Source: Paulownia fortunei
Taxonomy: Eukaryota; Streptophyta; Magnoliopsida; Lamiales; Paulowniaceae
DNA: 64,000 nucleotides
Direction of reading: 5' to 3'
NCBI GenBank assembly: GCA_019321725.1
Contig: CM033122.1
Span: 17,386,274-17,450,273, forward strand
The position numbers and the translations under genes were made by a program. Numbering within the stretch: position 1 is the stretch's first letter; the number at the start of each line of letters is the position of its first letter. This document shows, piece by piece, positions 48,510-61,559 of the stretch. The notes below the pieces were generated by a model, which saw only the letters and a list, made by a program, of their open reading frames with translations, was not told where the DNA came from and searched no databases.

Positions 48510-51500
48510 ACTGTAACTAGACAATATGTTCAATTTGAGAACTATGGTGGGGGAAAAAAAGGCCAGCATCGGCTATCACCAAATTTGATGGTTAAAGATG
48601 TTAATGGAGGACTACATCTACAATAATAAATTGCACTTACCCTTAGAAAGCACGAAGCCTGAAGGCATGAAGAATGAATGATTGAAATCTTCTTGATAGA
48701 CAGGTGTTAGGGATGATTCGTTTGGAGTTATCAAAGAACATGGCCCACAACGAAGCAAATGAGTGGATCACCGTAAGGTTAATGAAGGCCCTGTTAGATA
48801 TGTTTGACAAGCCCTTAGTTCATTATTAGGTACATCTCATTAAAATACTATTCAATTTGAAGATTCTTAAAGGTGGTTAGTGGTAGGGCAGTAGAGCATC
48901 TTTAAGAATTTCATAATAATTGAATCAATTGGCATCGGTGGATATTAAATTTGATGATGAGATTTGTGTCTTAATTCTCCTAGTCTCATTACCTAATAGT
49001 TAGGAACCTATGAGAGTGACTACTACAAATTCAATTGAGAATGTCAAATTGGAATTCATTAATATTAGGAATTCTATCTTAGTGGAATAAGTTCACATGA
49101 AGGATTTTTAAAAAGCCTCAAAAGTCAAATTCAACTCTTAGCATTGAGAATAGGGGGGAAATTTCGAAAGGAATTCCAAAAAAAATAACAGAAATAGAGG
49201 TAAATTAAAGAATGGGATGAGTAAGTCTAGAAATACAAGGAATTTGGAGTGCTGTAATTGTTGTAAGACTAGCCACGTGCAAAACAACTATAAAGATCCA
49301 ATGGAGAATGGTGACAGATTTAGGATAATTCTTTCATAGTACAACTCATCGCGATATTTTGAGAATTATGTCGTCAAAAATCATGGAAAGGTTTATCTTG
49401 CGCATGGAGAATCTTTGAACATTATTAGTATTCATGATGTCAATCTGAAAATGGCTAATATGCCTATATTGAAGATTCAAAGGATGAGACATATACCAAG
49501 TTTGATGCAAAATTTGAATTTTGTTGGGCAACTTGATGTTGAAGGGAACAATGTATCCTTCAATTATAGAGGTTGAAAGGTCACAATGAGAGCCATATTT
49601 AGCCATACTTGTTGCTCAATGAAGTAAGACAGAAAACCTCTACATTAGTTCCAGTTGTAGAGATACCATAACTTTGAGCTATGGCATTATATCTTGGGCG
49701 CATGAGTGAAAATGGAATGAAGATGCTTAACTCAATGGAAAAGCTACTGGGTTTGAGGACAAATAATCGTATCTTGTAGGAACAGAAAAGTGTTAGCTTC
49801 CCAAAAGTAGGTAGAGAACCAAAAACCAAGAAATTGGAGTTGGTTCATATAGATGTATAGGTGCCATCGAATCTCACTTCTTTTGGAGGCTTAAATTACT
49901 ATGTAACATTTATTGATGACTCAAGCAGGTATATGTTTATTTTCTAAGAACAAAAATGATGTCTTTGATGCTTTCAAGTAGTAAAAATAAGATAGATTTG
50001 AAAATAAAGTGCTTACAGATTCAAGCGGAACTGTGTTGAGAATGGAATCAAGATATTGAAGACTATCCCTAAGAAACCACAACAAATTAATGTAGCTAAG
50101 AGGATGAATAAAACTCTAAATGAACATGCTAAAAATTATGAGGTTGCATGGGGGATTGCTAAAGATGTTTTGAGCAGAGGTAATTAGTGTTGCAGCTCAT
50201 TTAATCAATAAAGGCCTCTTTACACCCCTAAACTTGAAGCCATTGAAAGAAGTTTAGAGCAGTAAAAAGATAGACCTTTCTTATTTTAACATGTTTGGTT
50301 ATGTTTCTAATGTACATATTGATGCCACTATTAGAAGTAAACTTGATGCTAAATCTAAGAAATGTTTTTTCATCAGCTATGGTGGAATTGAGTTTAGTTA
50401 TCATTTTTGGGATAACCAAAATTAAAAGATTATCAGGAGTAATGATGTGATCTTCAAAGAAGATGTCTTGTATAAGGACAAAAGAGTAGTATTGCCGAAA
50501 ACCTAGGTCTTGGAGATAAGAAACCCGAAGTCATCCCAATGAAGGATCTTTATGAAATTATAGTTGAGAACACTAGGATGGGAGATGAAGAAAAATGTTG
50601 CTCTAAAAGAAAAATAGACCACTTTTGATAATGAGTCAGGGTCTAGCAGAACTATCAGACCGCCATGGAGATATTCTTGATCATTATATTACACTTTGTT
50701 GACTGAGAGAGTTGAGCCAAAAAGCTATGGTGAAGTTATGCAGGCTAAGAAATCATTCAAGCAGGAGTTGCTCATGAAGGATGTGATGGATTCTTTATTT
50801 TCTAATCAGATATGGGAACTAACAAAGTTACCAAAGGCAAGAAAGTTTTGCATGATAAATGGGTGTACTAGATAAAAGAAAAACATGATGGCAATAAGCG
50901 TTACAAAGTAAGGCTAGTTGTGAAATAGTTCCAAAGAAAAAAGGCATTGAAAGTTAACCACAATTAAAATAGTACTCGCATTAGTTGCAAATGAAGACTG
51001 TTTCTTGGATCAGTTGGATGTGAACACTGCATTTCTCCATGGTGATTTGGATAAGAAGATATATATATATATATAATGTAACGACAAGGATTCCAACCAT
51101 GAGATAAGAAGAAGATGGTGTGCAAACTTTAGAAGAGCTTGTAAGGTGTCAAACAGATTCCTAAACAATAGTACATAAAGTTTGACAGTTTGATAAATAG
51201 TAATTGTTTTTTTTGGTGTCAGGTAGATATTGTTGTTATGTGAAGAACTCTGGTAACTCCAATACGATCTTGTTACTTGATGCTTATAATATATTGATAG
51301 TAGGTTGATGCAAATTGGAGTTTAATAAACTGAAGAGAAAGTTGTCTGAGGAGTTTGGAATGAAGGATTTGGGTGCTGCAAAATAAATCCTTGGGATGAC
51401 GACTAAGAGGAAAATTGGTGTCTTAAAATTATCGTATGAAGAATATATAAAAGAAGTTCTTAGTAGGTTCAAAATGGTTGATGCAAAGTGAGTGAGCACT

Positions 51501-52166
51501 CCTTTGGCAAATTAATTCAAATTGTCAAATGAGCAACCACTATTTACTGAGCAAGAACGAGCCCATATGGTTAAGATGTCTTATGCTTTCGCTATAGGTA
51601 GTCTCATGTATGAAATGGTATGTAGTAGACCAGATATTACACATACAGTGGGAGTTGTAAGTACGTACATAAATCCAGGTAAGCAGTATTAGAAGACAGT
51701 GAAGTGGATTCTCAAATATCTAAGAGGTATTGTGGCTTTAGCTTTATGTTTCAAGAAATCAGACTTAGGATTACAGGGTTATGTGGATACTGACATGGCT
51801 GGAGACATTGATGGCAGAAAGAATACCACAGAGTATGTTTACATTTTGGGAGCCAATAGGAGATATGGTTGTTAGTTAAGTTTCGAAGTTGTAAAAGATA
51901 GTTGTTCTTTCCACTACTGAGGTAGAGTATGTAGCTGTGACCAAAGCAAATAAGGAGATGATTTGGTTACATTCTTTCTTAAAATAGTTGGGCTAAAAGA
52001 ATGGAAAGAGTGTGTTATATTGTGAGAGTTAGAGATGTGTTACTTCATTAGATCGACTTTGGAGAAGGCAGTATTGGTGCTTGAGAAGATTCTTAACTAA
52101 TAGATATATTGATAAAGACTGTTCCAATTGGAAATATGATCATTAATTTGTCACCCAATGGGAGAT

Positions 52167-52663
52167 TGTTACAGGTGGAGCCCAAATCAAATCAAGAAAA
52201 AAGAAAAAAAACAGGCAAAAAATGAAGGGGAGAAAATAGGGTAGCTATACCAGTGAGCACCTAGGCACTCCCACAGGCCCCAAGGCGCTGCAACTCAACT
52301 TGTATATAGTAAGGATAGCGCCTAGGCACTCGACGTGTGTGATAAATGCATTTTTAGGGCTTTTTTTCTTGGTAGGGCCTATATATAAATAGGAGAATAG
52401 GTTAGATTCATTTAGGATTGATATTATTATAATTGTATTAAACATTTACGTGTGAAAATTCATATTTTGCACTTCAGTGCTTGAAAATTCTCTTTTGACT
52501 TTGAATCTCATTTCATCATAATAAAATCTGCAGTGATAAAATAGGACATAGTCTCATAGTTAACCAACCTGTATAAATTTAGTGTCTCATGTATTTATTT
52601 TCTTTTAAAATTTTATTCATTCTCGATGAATCCTTTTAATTAGAGTAGGGCTAATTTCTAACA
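52167..52663 (+). repeat. 3' LTR of the complete copia element
   Basis: 497 bp, TGTTACAGG to TAACA, colinear with the 5' LTR. TATA-like 'atatataaataggag' at about 52382. It contains AGCGCCTAGGCACT at 52317-52330. Confidence 0.88.
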
Positions 52664-52719
52664 TTTGGTATATGTCTATTAGGAAAAAATGTAAACTCAA
52701 GAATGCCTACTTAGAGAAT

Positions 52720-54339
52720 TGTATTGTGAATTTTGTGAATGTAAGTGCACGTTATCGTAGAGAAGTAATAAAGTGATAAATAAGTACCGTTCCCATGAGA
52801 ACTATTCAATTATTAAGTATCAAAATTATATTAACTCTAATTTTATTTGAATAAACTCAAGAATGTGTTTTTGATTAGAAATTAAATCTAGCTAAATTAA
52901 ACTAATAATCACAATTAATTAATGATGAAATTTAGTAACTTGAAAGGCCTAGGGTTATGATTTCACCATAATTAGTTCAAATTGAATGATTTATCTCATC
53001 AATCTCAATTTATTTTCCAAGTGATAGTCGAGAATCCTTAAATTATTCACTAGTATTTTCCAAGGTCTAATGAAAATATCATCAATTACTAACCCACTAT
53101 ATGCCTATGTGAATTACAACAATCAACCATTCATTAAATTATATGGATCTCAAACATGACTACACAAACTATGTAAGTAATTATTATCTCATATGCAATT
53201 TATGATTTTCTACAATAGAACTAGACACATATATCACCTCCCAGATCAATATGATTAGCAATTTATTCAATTAGTAGCCAAGTAACTGAAAGTATTAGGA
53301 ACCATGTAGAAAAGTCAACTTAAAAATAAATCAAGAATTGAATTAGTGAAAATATTCAAAACATCTTAATTAGATCACATCACAACCCAAGAAAAAAAAA
53401 TTAGTTCATGATGGTAAAAATGGATAATAATATACAATATTCATAAACATAATTAAATAGAGAAAGAGGAAAATAAAAGTAAAACTTGAAAGATGATAAG
53501 TTTCTTCCCTTGTGATGTTTTCTTCCTCAATCTTGGAAGAAATCTCTCCTATTCTTCTTCTCTTCTTTTCACCTTTCTTCTTCTTTCTTGGCTTGTATTT
53601 TCCTATCTTCGCCCTCTAACTGATTTGGAGGCTTTTGAAATGTTAAAAATTAGATGGAAGATGCACTAAAGAGGGAAAAATATCCATTTACAAAACTAAG
53701 CACCACTTGCTCTGTTTTCGATGCCTAAGCGTCCTGTTTTGGCGTCTAGGTGCTTTGCCCTCAATTTGCTGCAATTTTTCTCATTCACTTCTTCTCTTTG
53801 ACAGTGTTAAGCCATTTTCAACTTATTTTTGACCATTTTCTAAGATGAATTGGCCTTTGTGTCATCTAATGAATTGTGGCCTTGTATCTTAGCTTCCTAT
53901 AGACACTTGAATTAACTCTATATGAAATTTTTGAAAAGAGTTATGCCTATAATACCAAGATATGTCATGCAGAAAGTTTCAGTCAAGTGCAGACTCTTTA
54001 ATCCAATTTTTCTCATTGAAATTGAAAGAACTGGATTTTATGTTAAACATAGAAGTTATAGATCATCTAACTCTTAGCTTTCCAATGATTCAAAAATCAA
54101 GCCAAAATGAAATTGGAGCAAAAAGTTATGATAGAAATATGAACACTGCTCTCAATAGCACCATAAAATGGATTTTTTAAAAGTTTAACCAAGTTTTATA
54201 TTTCTTTCCATTTTCTTCTCCTTTTATTATTACCTATAAAATTTCAAACTAAATGAATAAAAACTAATATAAATACTTGAAAATAAACCAAATGTTTATC
54301 AAAAGGCATATGAATTATTGGTATAAAACCAACTCAATA
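52720..54339 (-). repeat. LTR of the gag-only gypsy family, long form, probably solo
   Basis: Colinear with 34501-36159, including the block of about 390 bp missing from the short-form LTRs. No internal sequence follows on either side. Flanks do not give a convincing duplication, and the right end is directly taken over by the long-TIR element at 54340. Confidence 0.8.
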
Positions 54340-55456
54340 ATTTGGTCCTTTTTATTTTAGAAAATTGAATTTTGTCTTTTAAGTGAAAAAAATTCGAACA
54401 TTTAGGATACTGACCGCCTGCAGCAAGCAAAAGTGAGTGGCTAAGTTGACTAGGATGGGATTTAGAAAAAAAAAAATTTTTTTGAAGGGAAAATTATTGA
54501 ATTGGTTACCTTGGTGGAGCCTAGGAGGGAAAAAAGTTCAACGTGTCATTTAGGGCATATATGATACATTGAAGTGCTAATATTTTTTCTTTCTACAATT
54601 TTTATTTTCCTTTTTTACAATTTACATTTTGTCTCATTTTTTCCTTTGTTTTCCTTCTTCTTTCTTCACCCACTTCCACCCATTACTTATATACCCACCA
54701 CTTCCAGCCATAGCTGCCCCCAGCCATCATCATATGCTCCTTCTCTCTCTTCTTCCTCCTCCTTGTCTATTTTTCATCTTCTTCTTCTTCTTCATCATCT
54801 TCTTCATCTTCATCTTCATCTTCATCTTCATCTTCATCTTCATTATCTTCTTCTTCTTCTTCTTCTCCTTCTCCCCCCATCGCTATCGCCCATGATGCAG
54901 TATATATGTATATATATAATATGAAATTTATTAATAATATTTATTAATGTATTTAAATCCATGATAAGTAATTAAACTATTAAATTTACACTACTTTTAT
55001 CTTGCCAATTTAATTTTTTTATTTATTCATTGGAAATTTAAATTTAATTAATAAATTTTAGTCTTCAAGTATTAAAATTTGTTGACATTTAATTATTTAT
55101 TCAATTTTTTTTATATGTTATATGAAATATAATATAAATCTATATTTTTGTGCAATGATTATCAGATATTTACATTCTAATAATGTTTTTTAAAATTTTA
55201 CCAATGAAAGAATAATAAATCTATTTTGCCCAAAATGCAAAGCTGGTTTTGTTTTTTCTTTTTTTTTTCTAAATATGTCCACTTAGGCGAACAACTCAAC
55301 ATTTTTTCCCTACAAAATCAGTTTTTTCCCAAATTCCCATCTGAGTTAGCTTAGCCAAGTCACTTTTACCTATTGTAGTCGGTCAATGTCCTAAATTTCT
55401 GAATTTTTTTCACTTGAAAGACAAAATTCAAAAATTTAAAATGAAAAAGACCAAAT
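54340..55456. mobile_element. Long-TIR element, MULE-like, non-autonomous
   Basis: The 1117-bp element has imperfect terminal inverted repeats of about 190 bp (54340-54525 and 55265-55456). Both arms read inward ATTTGGTC, TTTTGTCTTT, AAGTGAAAAAAATTC, TTTAGGA and 'ggctaag'. The interior is AT-rich with a TTC-rich microsatellite. Long TIRs fit Mutator-like elements. Possible flanks 'ctcaata' and 'ctctaaata' are not a clean 9-bp duplication. No transposase. Confidence 0.7.
54777..54875 (+). repeat. (TCTTCA)n/(TTC)n microsatellite
   Basis: A run of TTC with a TCTTCA hexamer core. It creates spurious open frames of Phe/Ile or Leu/His, which are not genes. Confidence 0.95.
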
Positions 55457-56303
55457 CTCTAAATAGACCAACTTACAAAACTAAAAAAATATTGTCATGC
55501 CTGTTATATTGGTCACCCATAAATCTTTAAACCATATAAAGATTAAAAGATTTGAGACTCAACAAGGAAAAAACTAAGGGGCAGACTATGCGTGAATGCT
55601 TTGCATTAATGGATCAATATAGAAATACTGCACAATAATTTTCTCCATTCAAAAAGTAACTTCTATATTGCTGCACCATTCAAGGGAACTTTTTCCACAG
55701 TTTGTGACTCCCAAATCACCTAATTTTTACACTTTTAAACACATCGCTTTTTTTCCTTCAATTACTATATTCATATGTCCATTTAAGAACTTCTCATTCT
55801 CGGGTTTTAAAGAGAGAAATATAGTGATAGATGTCAATAGGTGTGGCTGATAGAAAAGACTCAAAAGCCCCAAAAGTAAGTAAAAAGTTGTTAGAAAAAA
55901 GGGAATCCACGTACAAAACCATGGGTCAAACCCAACCCAAACTGAACCCGAATATTTACCCAAATTCTCATCCATATATCTTATGTATTAAACTTGGATA
56001 TGAAGAAGTGAGACATATATCCACTATATATAGACATCATTTTCAAGCACTCAAGTGAGACATATTTAATGCACTTTCCTATAAAAAATATATAGTACAC
56101 ATTTATTATCCCTGAAATCTGAGTTCACCATTGTAGGTTTATAGCTGAGGGCCATAGCAGTAAGCCTGACTAGTTATTTCTTCTCAGGGATCGAGATCTA
56201 CTATACCAGACTTCTTAAGTTATAAATCTTTCTAACCAAGAAGCTTCACTCCCAAGATTAGTACTTCAAAGATCTAGATCATTTACTGTTCTCGGTAAGA
56301 TCA
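55457..56303 (+). repeat. Probable 5' LTR of the Tat-type element plus flank
   Basis: Sequence ending 'ggtaagatca' lies immediately before the primer site. A TATA-like 'ctatatatagac' lies near 56025. No second LTR copy in the window, so the left end is not fixed. Confidence 0.4.
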
Positions 56304-59300
56304 ATTGGCATCATCTGTAGGAAGCCTAAACTTAGGGGATCTAACTGAAAAGATCATGGTCGATCCAGTAGGTTAACCCATGGGTGCCCACGAGTGAGCA
56401 ATAGCAAAATCCCCCCCTTTGCAGATTAACACCCCACTCTCTTCTCTGAAGGTGTTTAGGACGTCGATAAGGGGAAAAATCTATGAATATATAGTACAAT
56501 TCAATCGAGCAAATTTGGAGTATATGATATTAGAATTATGCAGACTTATAATGAAAGAGCAAGCAGTGTGGGACCCTCTACACCACCCATACCATAATTT
56601 GTTAGACCACCAAAACATCAAGTTTACCAGAGACCTCTATAGGTAATACCCAAAATAGATTTTGCAGAGGCCAACTCCTCTTCTTAGGAAGTAGGTAGTA
56701 AATCCACAACTCACTAGTCGTATATCCCAAACATGATTTGATGATATATCTCTTATATCTGACAAGGTTATTTTGAGGGTAGGGAAGCTCAAAGCTCTAA
56801 AAGCTCACAACCGATAATTTCTTAGGTTGAGATTAATGAAATAAATAGCCATATAGAATAGTTCCACCTGGGATGGTGGGGTCGTATGATTAACTGAAGA
56901 GTAAATTTTAGAGTTAGTTTTCAAACAAAAAGAAAGTTAAAAGATCTACTACCCATTTGTTCAATATTCGATAAGGGGCGATAAAAACTTATGTGGCTTT
57001 ATGTATCGATTCAACAATAAAATATTGGAAGTGCAAGATCTGTTTATAGACATGACAGTGAGTATAATGATACACGAATTAAGAAAGGGTTCATTTGCTT
57101 TAGCTTTGGCTTGCAACCCACCAGGCGATGTAGAGCAACTCATGGAGATCGCTTAATGATATATCCATGAGGAATAGGTCAACTAGATGAAGGATGAGGA
57201 GTGGTAGCCCAACATCAGAACTTACAAGGAATAGAGGGATAATAAGGAGATGTTACCCCAGTCTCGATTTGAAAAAGAATGGGATTGAGATCTATCCACA
57301 AGATTTCATCATTATGAACCTCTTAGTGTCCCTCAGGCTCAAGCATTAATGATGGTGGAGAATGTAAGATCTCTTAAATAACCTAATAAGATAAGAGATT
57401 CACCTGATAAGAGATCGTCTAATAAGTATTGCCATTTTCATAAGGATAAAGGGCATGATACAAAGGGATGCAATAGATACGAAAGGTATTTATAAGATAT
57501 AATAGTTCATTTCGATAATAATAGAATAAAATTGGCATACAGATGCTAGGAATCCGAAAAAAATTAGTGGAGTGGATCTCAAAGTCAGGAGAGAAAAGAG
57601 GGCAGAGATCGAGGTCAAAAAGTAAGAGATATTAGAGATAAATAAAAGTTTAGAGGAGATAACTTGCCAAAGAAAGGGGTCATACACATCATTTTGGGAG
57701 GTCCTATAATAGAGGAGTCATTCAATGCCCGAAAAGGATATGCTCATAGTCTGGCATCCCATGAGGGTCATTCCAAAGGTCACCAAGTAATGAATATCTC
57801 AAGACTATTGTTATTACCTTCATCGATGAAGATTTGAATCACGTGTCAGGTCCCCAAATTGACCTCTTAGCTATAACAATAGATATAGCAAACTTTGTGG
57901 TATGCAAAGTGCTAGTTGATAATGGAAGTTCAACAGACTTAATATTTTTGCAAGTTCTGAGGAAAATGGAGTTAGAAATGACCAGTATTCACCTAGTGAA
58001 TATGCATTTATAGTGATGATTAAGTTGTTGGTAGTAAACGCATCTTCTGTATATAATGTAATGCTTGGAAGACATGCATTGAATCAGTTTCAGGCTGTGA
58101 TCTCTATATAGCACCTAAAACTTAAATTTTCAACTAAAGGCAGGATTGGGGAGGTGATCTGTGACTAGAAAGAGGCTCAAAGTTGCTACAACATATCAAG
58201 TTGCCAAGAAATAGCAATGAGATGAAGCGGTTAGAAAGTTATAGATAAGCTCATATTACGACGGTGTGATGGAAATGGAAGTTGAAACAACTAAAAGGTT
58301 GAGAATACCTGGATATATCCGAATGAGGAAGAAAAAGATATGGAACTATTACACGACAATGCTGCTAAAGTCACAAGGATCGGCTCATAGTTGGATCCTC
58401 TATTAAAGATTTAGATAATTTACTTTTTGAGACAAAATATAGATATATTTGCACGAAAGCCCACAGACTTTGAGGGCATTGATCTAAAAATAATAATACA
58501 TAGATTAAACATTGATCCCCAAGCTAAACAGGTAAAATAAAATAAAAGAAACTTTGGCATGGAGAGGAATCGGATCATAGCAAAGGAAGTGTAAGTTATT
58601 TGAGGCTGAATATGTGGTCGAGATATAGCTTACCAATTGGTTATCTAATGTGGTCTTGGTTTAGAAAATAGTTGGAAGATAGAGAATGTGTACAAATTTT
58701 ATTAACCTCAACAGGCATGCCATAAGGATCCATACCCCATGCCGAGGATCGATCTCTTAGTGGGCACGACTGTAGGATGTACCTTGTTCAACATGATAGA
58801 TGTTTTCCAAGGATATCATCTCATATTTATAGTGGAAGAGGATATGGATAAGACCACATTTTTAATGGAAAATAGGGTTTACTATTATTGAGTTATGCCA
58901 TTTGGTCTAAAGAATGTAGGAACTACCTATCAGAGATTGGTAAATAAGATGTTCAAATCAACTATATGTATGAGTATGGAGGTATATGCGGATGATATGC
59001 TAGTTAAAAGAAAATGAGAGGATGATCACATAACCCACCTTACTGACGCCTTCGAGATCATGAGGCAATACAGAATGAAGCTCAACCCTAATAAGTGCAT
59101 ATTCAGGGTCCGATGAGAAAACATTTTGGGCTATATGGTTAGTGAAAGGGGGATTGAAGCTAACCCGAAAAAGATTGAGGCCATCTTGGCCATGACCTCC
59201 CCAACCTCTATGAAAGAGGTCCAACAGCTCATATGAAGAATTGCCTTTTTAAGTAGATTTATTTCTAATTCTACTGATAAAAGTTTAAGTTTCTTTCATG

Positions 59301-60419
59301 TATTGAAATAGTTCAAAGACTTCAAGTGGACGCTAGAGGATGAGGAATATTTCAACAACTAAAGCACTATTTGACATCCCCCATTATTATCAAAGTCTTA
59401 TGATTTAGAGCATTTATATCTGTACTTGGGGGTCTCGAATAATGCAATTACCTCAGTCTGAGTTTGTATTAAAGGAAGTTCTCACCAACCATGTAAGCAA
59501 AGTGTTATAAGGAGCGGAAGGTACTCTAAAATTGAGAAAGTAGTTCTTACCTTGGTGGTTACTGCAAGAAAGCTTCGCCCTTATTTTCAATCTCATCAAA
59601 TAGTGGTGTTGACCATCTAGCCCTTAAAATAAATCATGGCTAAACCAGAGATATTAGGTCAACTTGTGAAATGGTTCATCGAGCTTGGGGAATTTGACAT
59701 CGAATACCAGCCTTGAACAATAATAAAAGATCGGGTCTTAGTGGATTTTGTTGTCAAAATATCATCTAAATATGAACAACCCCCGTGATTGATGTTTGGA
59801 TTTTACATGTTGATGGCTTTACCACACATCATGGAGGATGGGTCGGGGTACTTCTACAAGGACATAAAGGAGTGGAATTTGAGTTAGCAAAAAAACTAGA
59901 GTTCGAGGTCACTAACAATGAAGCAGAGTATGAAGCTTTACTAACTAGTTTAGAAAGTGCAATCCAATTATAGGTACACTCTTTAAATTTCTATATAGAT
60001 TCACAACTCATTGTAATGAAGGTTATGAAGTGTGTGAGATAAGGGAAAAGTCACTATCTCAATATCTGAAAAAGGTTAAAGAGCAGATGGCATAATTCCA
60101 CTCATGCTGGATCTACTAGATCCCACGGACGAGAATACTCGGGTACTCATTTCACCAACTAAGCTAAGTTTAGTAGTGGGGGACAAGATTTATTTGCATG
60201 CCCTTGATAGAGATTATTCTTCATTTAGAAGTGGAGAGAAGCAAATGGGATGAGCTAGGAATCAATATCCCTTTCTCCCACAATCTTCCATTGGAGATCC
60301 AAATCCAATATCCATCAGTAGTAGAGCTTCATTCAGGCTAGGAAACGGTCTAGCCTATTTACTTTTGTTGGGGAGACTCGCAAGAAAATCAAGAATAACT
60401 TCAGAGATGTATTGATAAG
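56304..60419 (+). mobile_element. Tat-type Ty3/gypsy element, 5' part (gag, PR, RT, RNase H, second RNase H)
   Basis: The primer site TGGCATCATCTGTAGGAA (56306-56323) resembles the Tat consensus TGGCGCCGTCTGTGGGAA. Gag includes the knuckle-like YCHFHKDKGHDTKGC at about 57430. Pre-PR GVIHIILGGPIIEESFNARK and PR VLVDNGSSTDLIF follow at about 57690-57950. RT has EVYADDMLVK at about 58980 and KLNPNKCIF. A second, archaeal-type RNase H follows the first (WILHVDGFTTHHGGWVGV and NNEAEYEALLTSLESA at 59785-59973, then YIDSQLIVMKV), the hallmark of the Tat lineage. Acidic residues of the D-E-D set are visible. The element is cut at 60420 by the next insertion, just before integrase. Many stops. Confidence 0.85.
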
Positions 60420-61559
60420 TGTTGCAAATTTTGTGAATGCAAGTGCATGTTATCGTTAACAACTAATAAATTAATGACTGATTATCATTCCCACGAGGAC
60501 TATTGAATTACTATCTACCAAAATTATGTTAACTCTATTACTTGAACAAACAAATGTGGGTGGTGATTAATGCAAATAAACTTAAACTATTATACAATAA
60601 TTAGCGAAAATCAAATAAAGATAAACTTCAATGACTTAAGGACCTATGGTTATGATTTCACCATAATTAGTATGAATTGAATAATTTTTCTTATCAATAT
60701 CAATTTATTTTTTAAGTGATAGTTGAGAATATTTAAATTATCCACTAGCCTCTCTCAAGGTCTAACAAAAATATCATCAATTACTAACTCACTATATTCC
60801 TTTATGAATTAAAATAATAAATAATTCATTAGGTTCTATGGATCTCAAATAAGACTATACAAATCATTCAAGTATATTTCTATCTCACATGCAATTTATC
60901 ATTTTCAACACATATAACTAGAAGCATATATCACCTATCAGGTCAATATTTTTAGCGAATCATTCAAATAGTGGCCAAATAATTGAAAGAATTAATACAC
61001 AAGTAGTAAACTCAACTTGAAAAATAAATCAAGAATTAAATTGATAAAAATATTTGAAACATCCTAATTAGATTACATCACAACCCTGAAAAAAATAAAA
61101 ATTAGATCATGGTGAAAATGAATGATAACTTAGCAATATTCATGAATATAATTAAAGAGAGAAAGAGAAAAATAATAATTACAACTTGAAAGAAGATAAG
61201 TTTCTTCCTTTGTAGATGTCTTCTTCTTTAATTTTGGAAGAAATCTCCCATCTTCCCTAGTCTTCTTCTTTTATTTTGTTTGTTTCTTCTTGTCTTTCTA
61301 TTCACTCTTTTGCCCCTCCATCTTGGAGGATTTTGGGATGCTTAAAATTTGATGGGAGATGCCTTAAAGAGGGCAAAATATCCATTTTGCCCATATTTTC
61401 TGCCTGCGAGCACCTAGGTGTTGTGGCTCTTAGACTTGCAAATTTTGTTTTAGAAAAATGTAAAATGAATGTAGTTGTTTGTACATCCAAGTGATTTTCA
61501 TTCTTTATCCTCGAATCTATAAAACAAATACTAAATCAATGGGTATAAATCCACTTATA
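60420..61559 (-). repeat. 3' LTR of the second gag-only element
   Basis: Colinear with the other family LTRs, about 1140 bp. It lacks the block of about 390 bp with different breakpoints from 39142-40423. CACCTAGGTG lies at 61411-61420. Confidence 0.8.

Larger units (their letters stand above)
48033..52663 (+). mobile_element. Complete Ty1/copia element, TSD TTTGG, coding region degenerate
   Basis: The 4631-bp element has LTRs at 48033-48509 and 52167-52663 and TTTGG on both sides (48028-48032 and 52664-52668). Order is gag, PR, INT, RT, RNase H. Gag starts near 48543, and its knuckle reads CCNCCKTSHVQNNY (damaged). The integrase part shows YYVTFIDDSSRYMF-like text near 49890. RT/RNase H show EEFGMKDLGAAK, YEEYIKEVLSRFKMVDAK, PDITHTVGVVSTYINPG and AGDIDGRKNTTEYV. 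The tract 'ccaatgggagat' precedes the 3' LTR. No good primer site is seen after the 5' LTR. Many stops. Same family as 22846-24567. Confidence 0.9.

Noticed and set aside
52715..54345. Target duplication for the long-form LTR
   Set aside because: The flanking 5-mers do not match, and the right flank is occupied by the TIR element.
54574..54924. 116-residue and 88-residue open frames
   Set aside because: They are translations of a TTC/TCTTCA microsatellite inside a TIR element, giving Phe/Ile or Leu/His runs without complexity.
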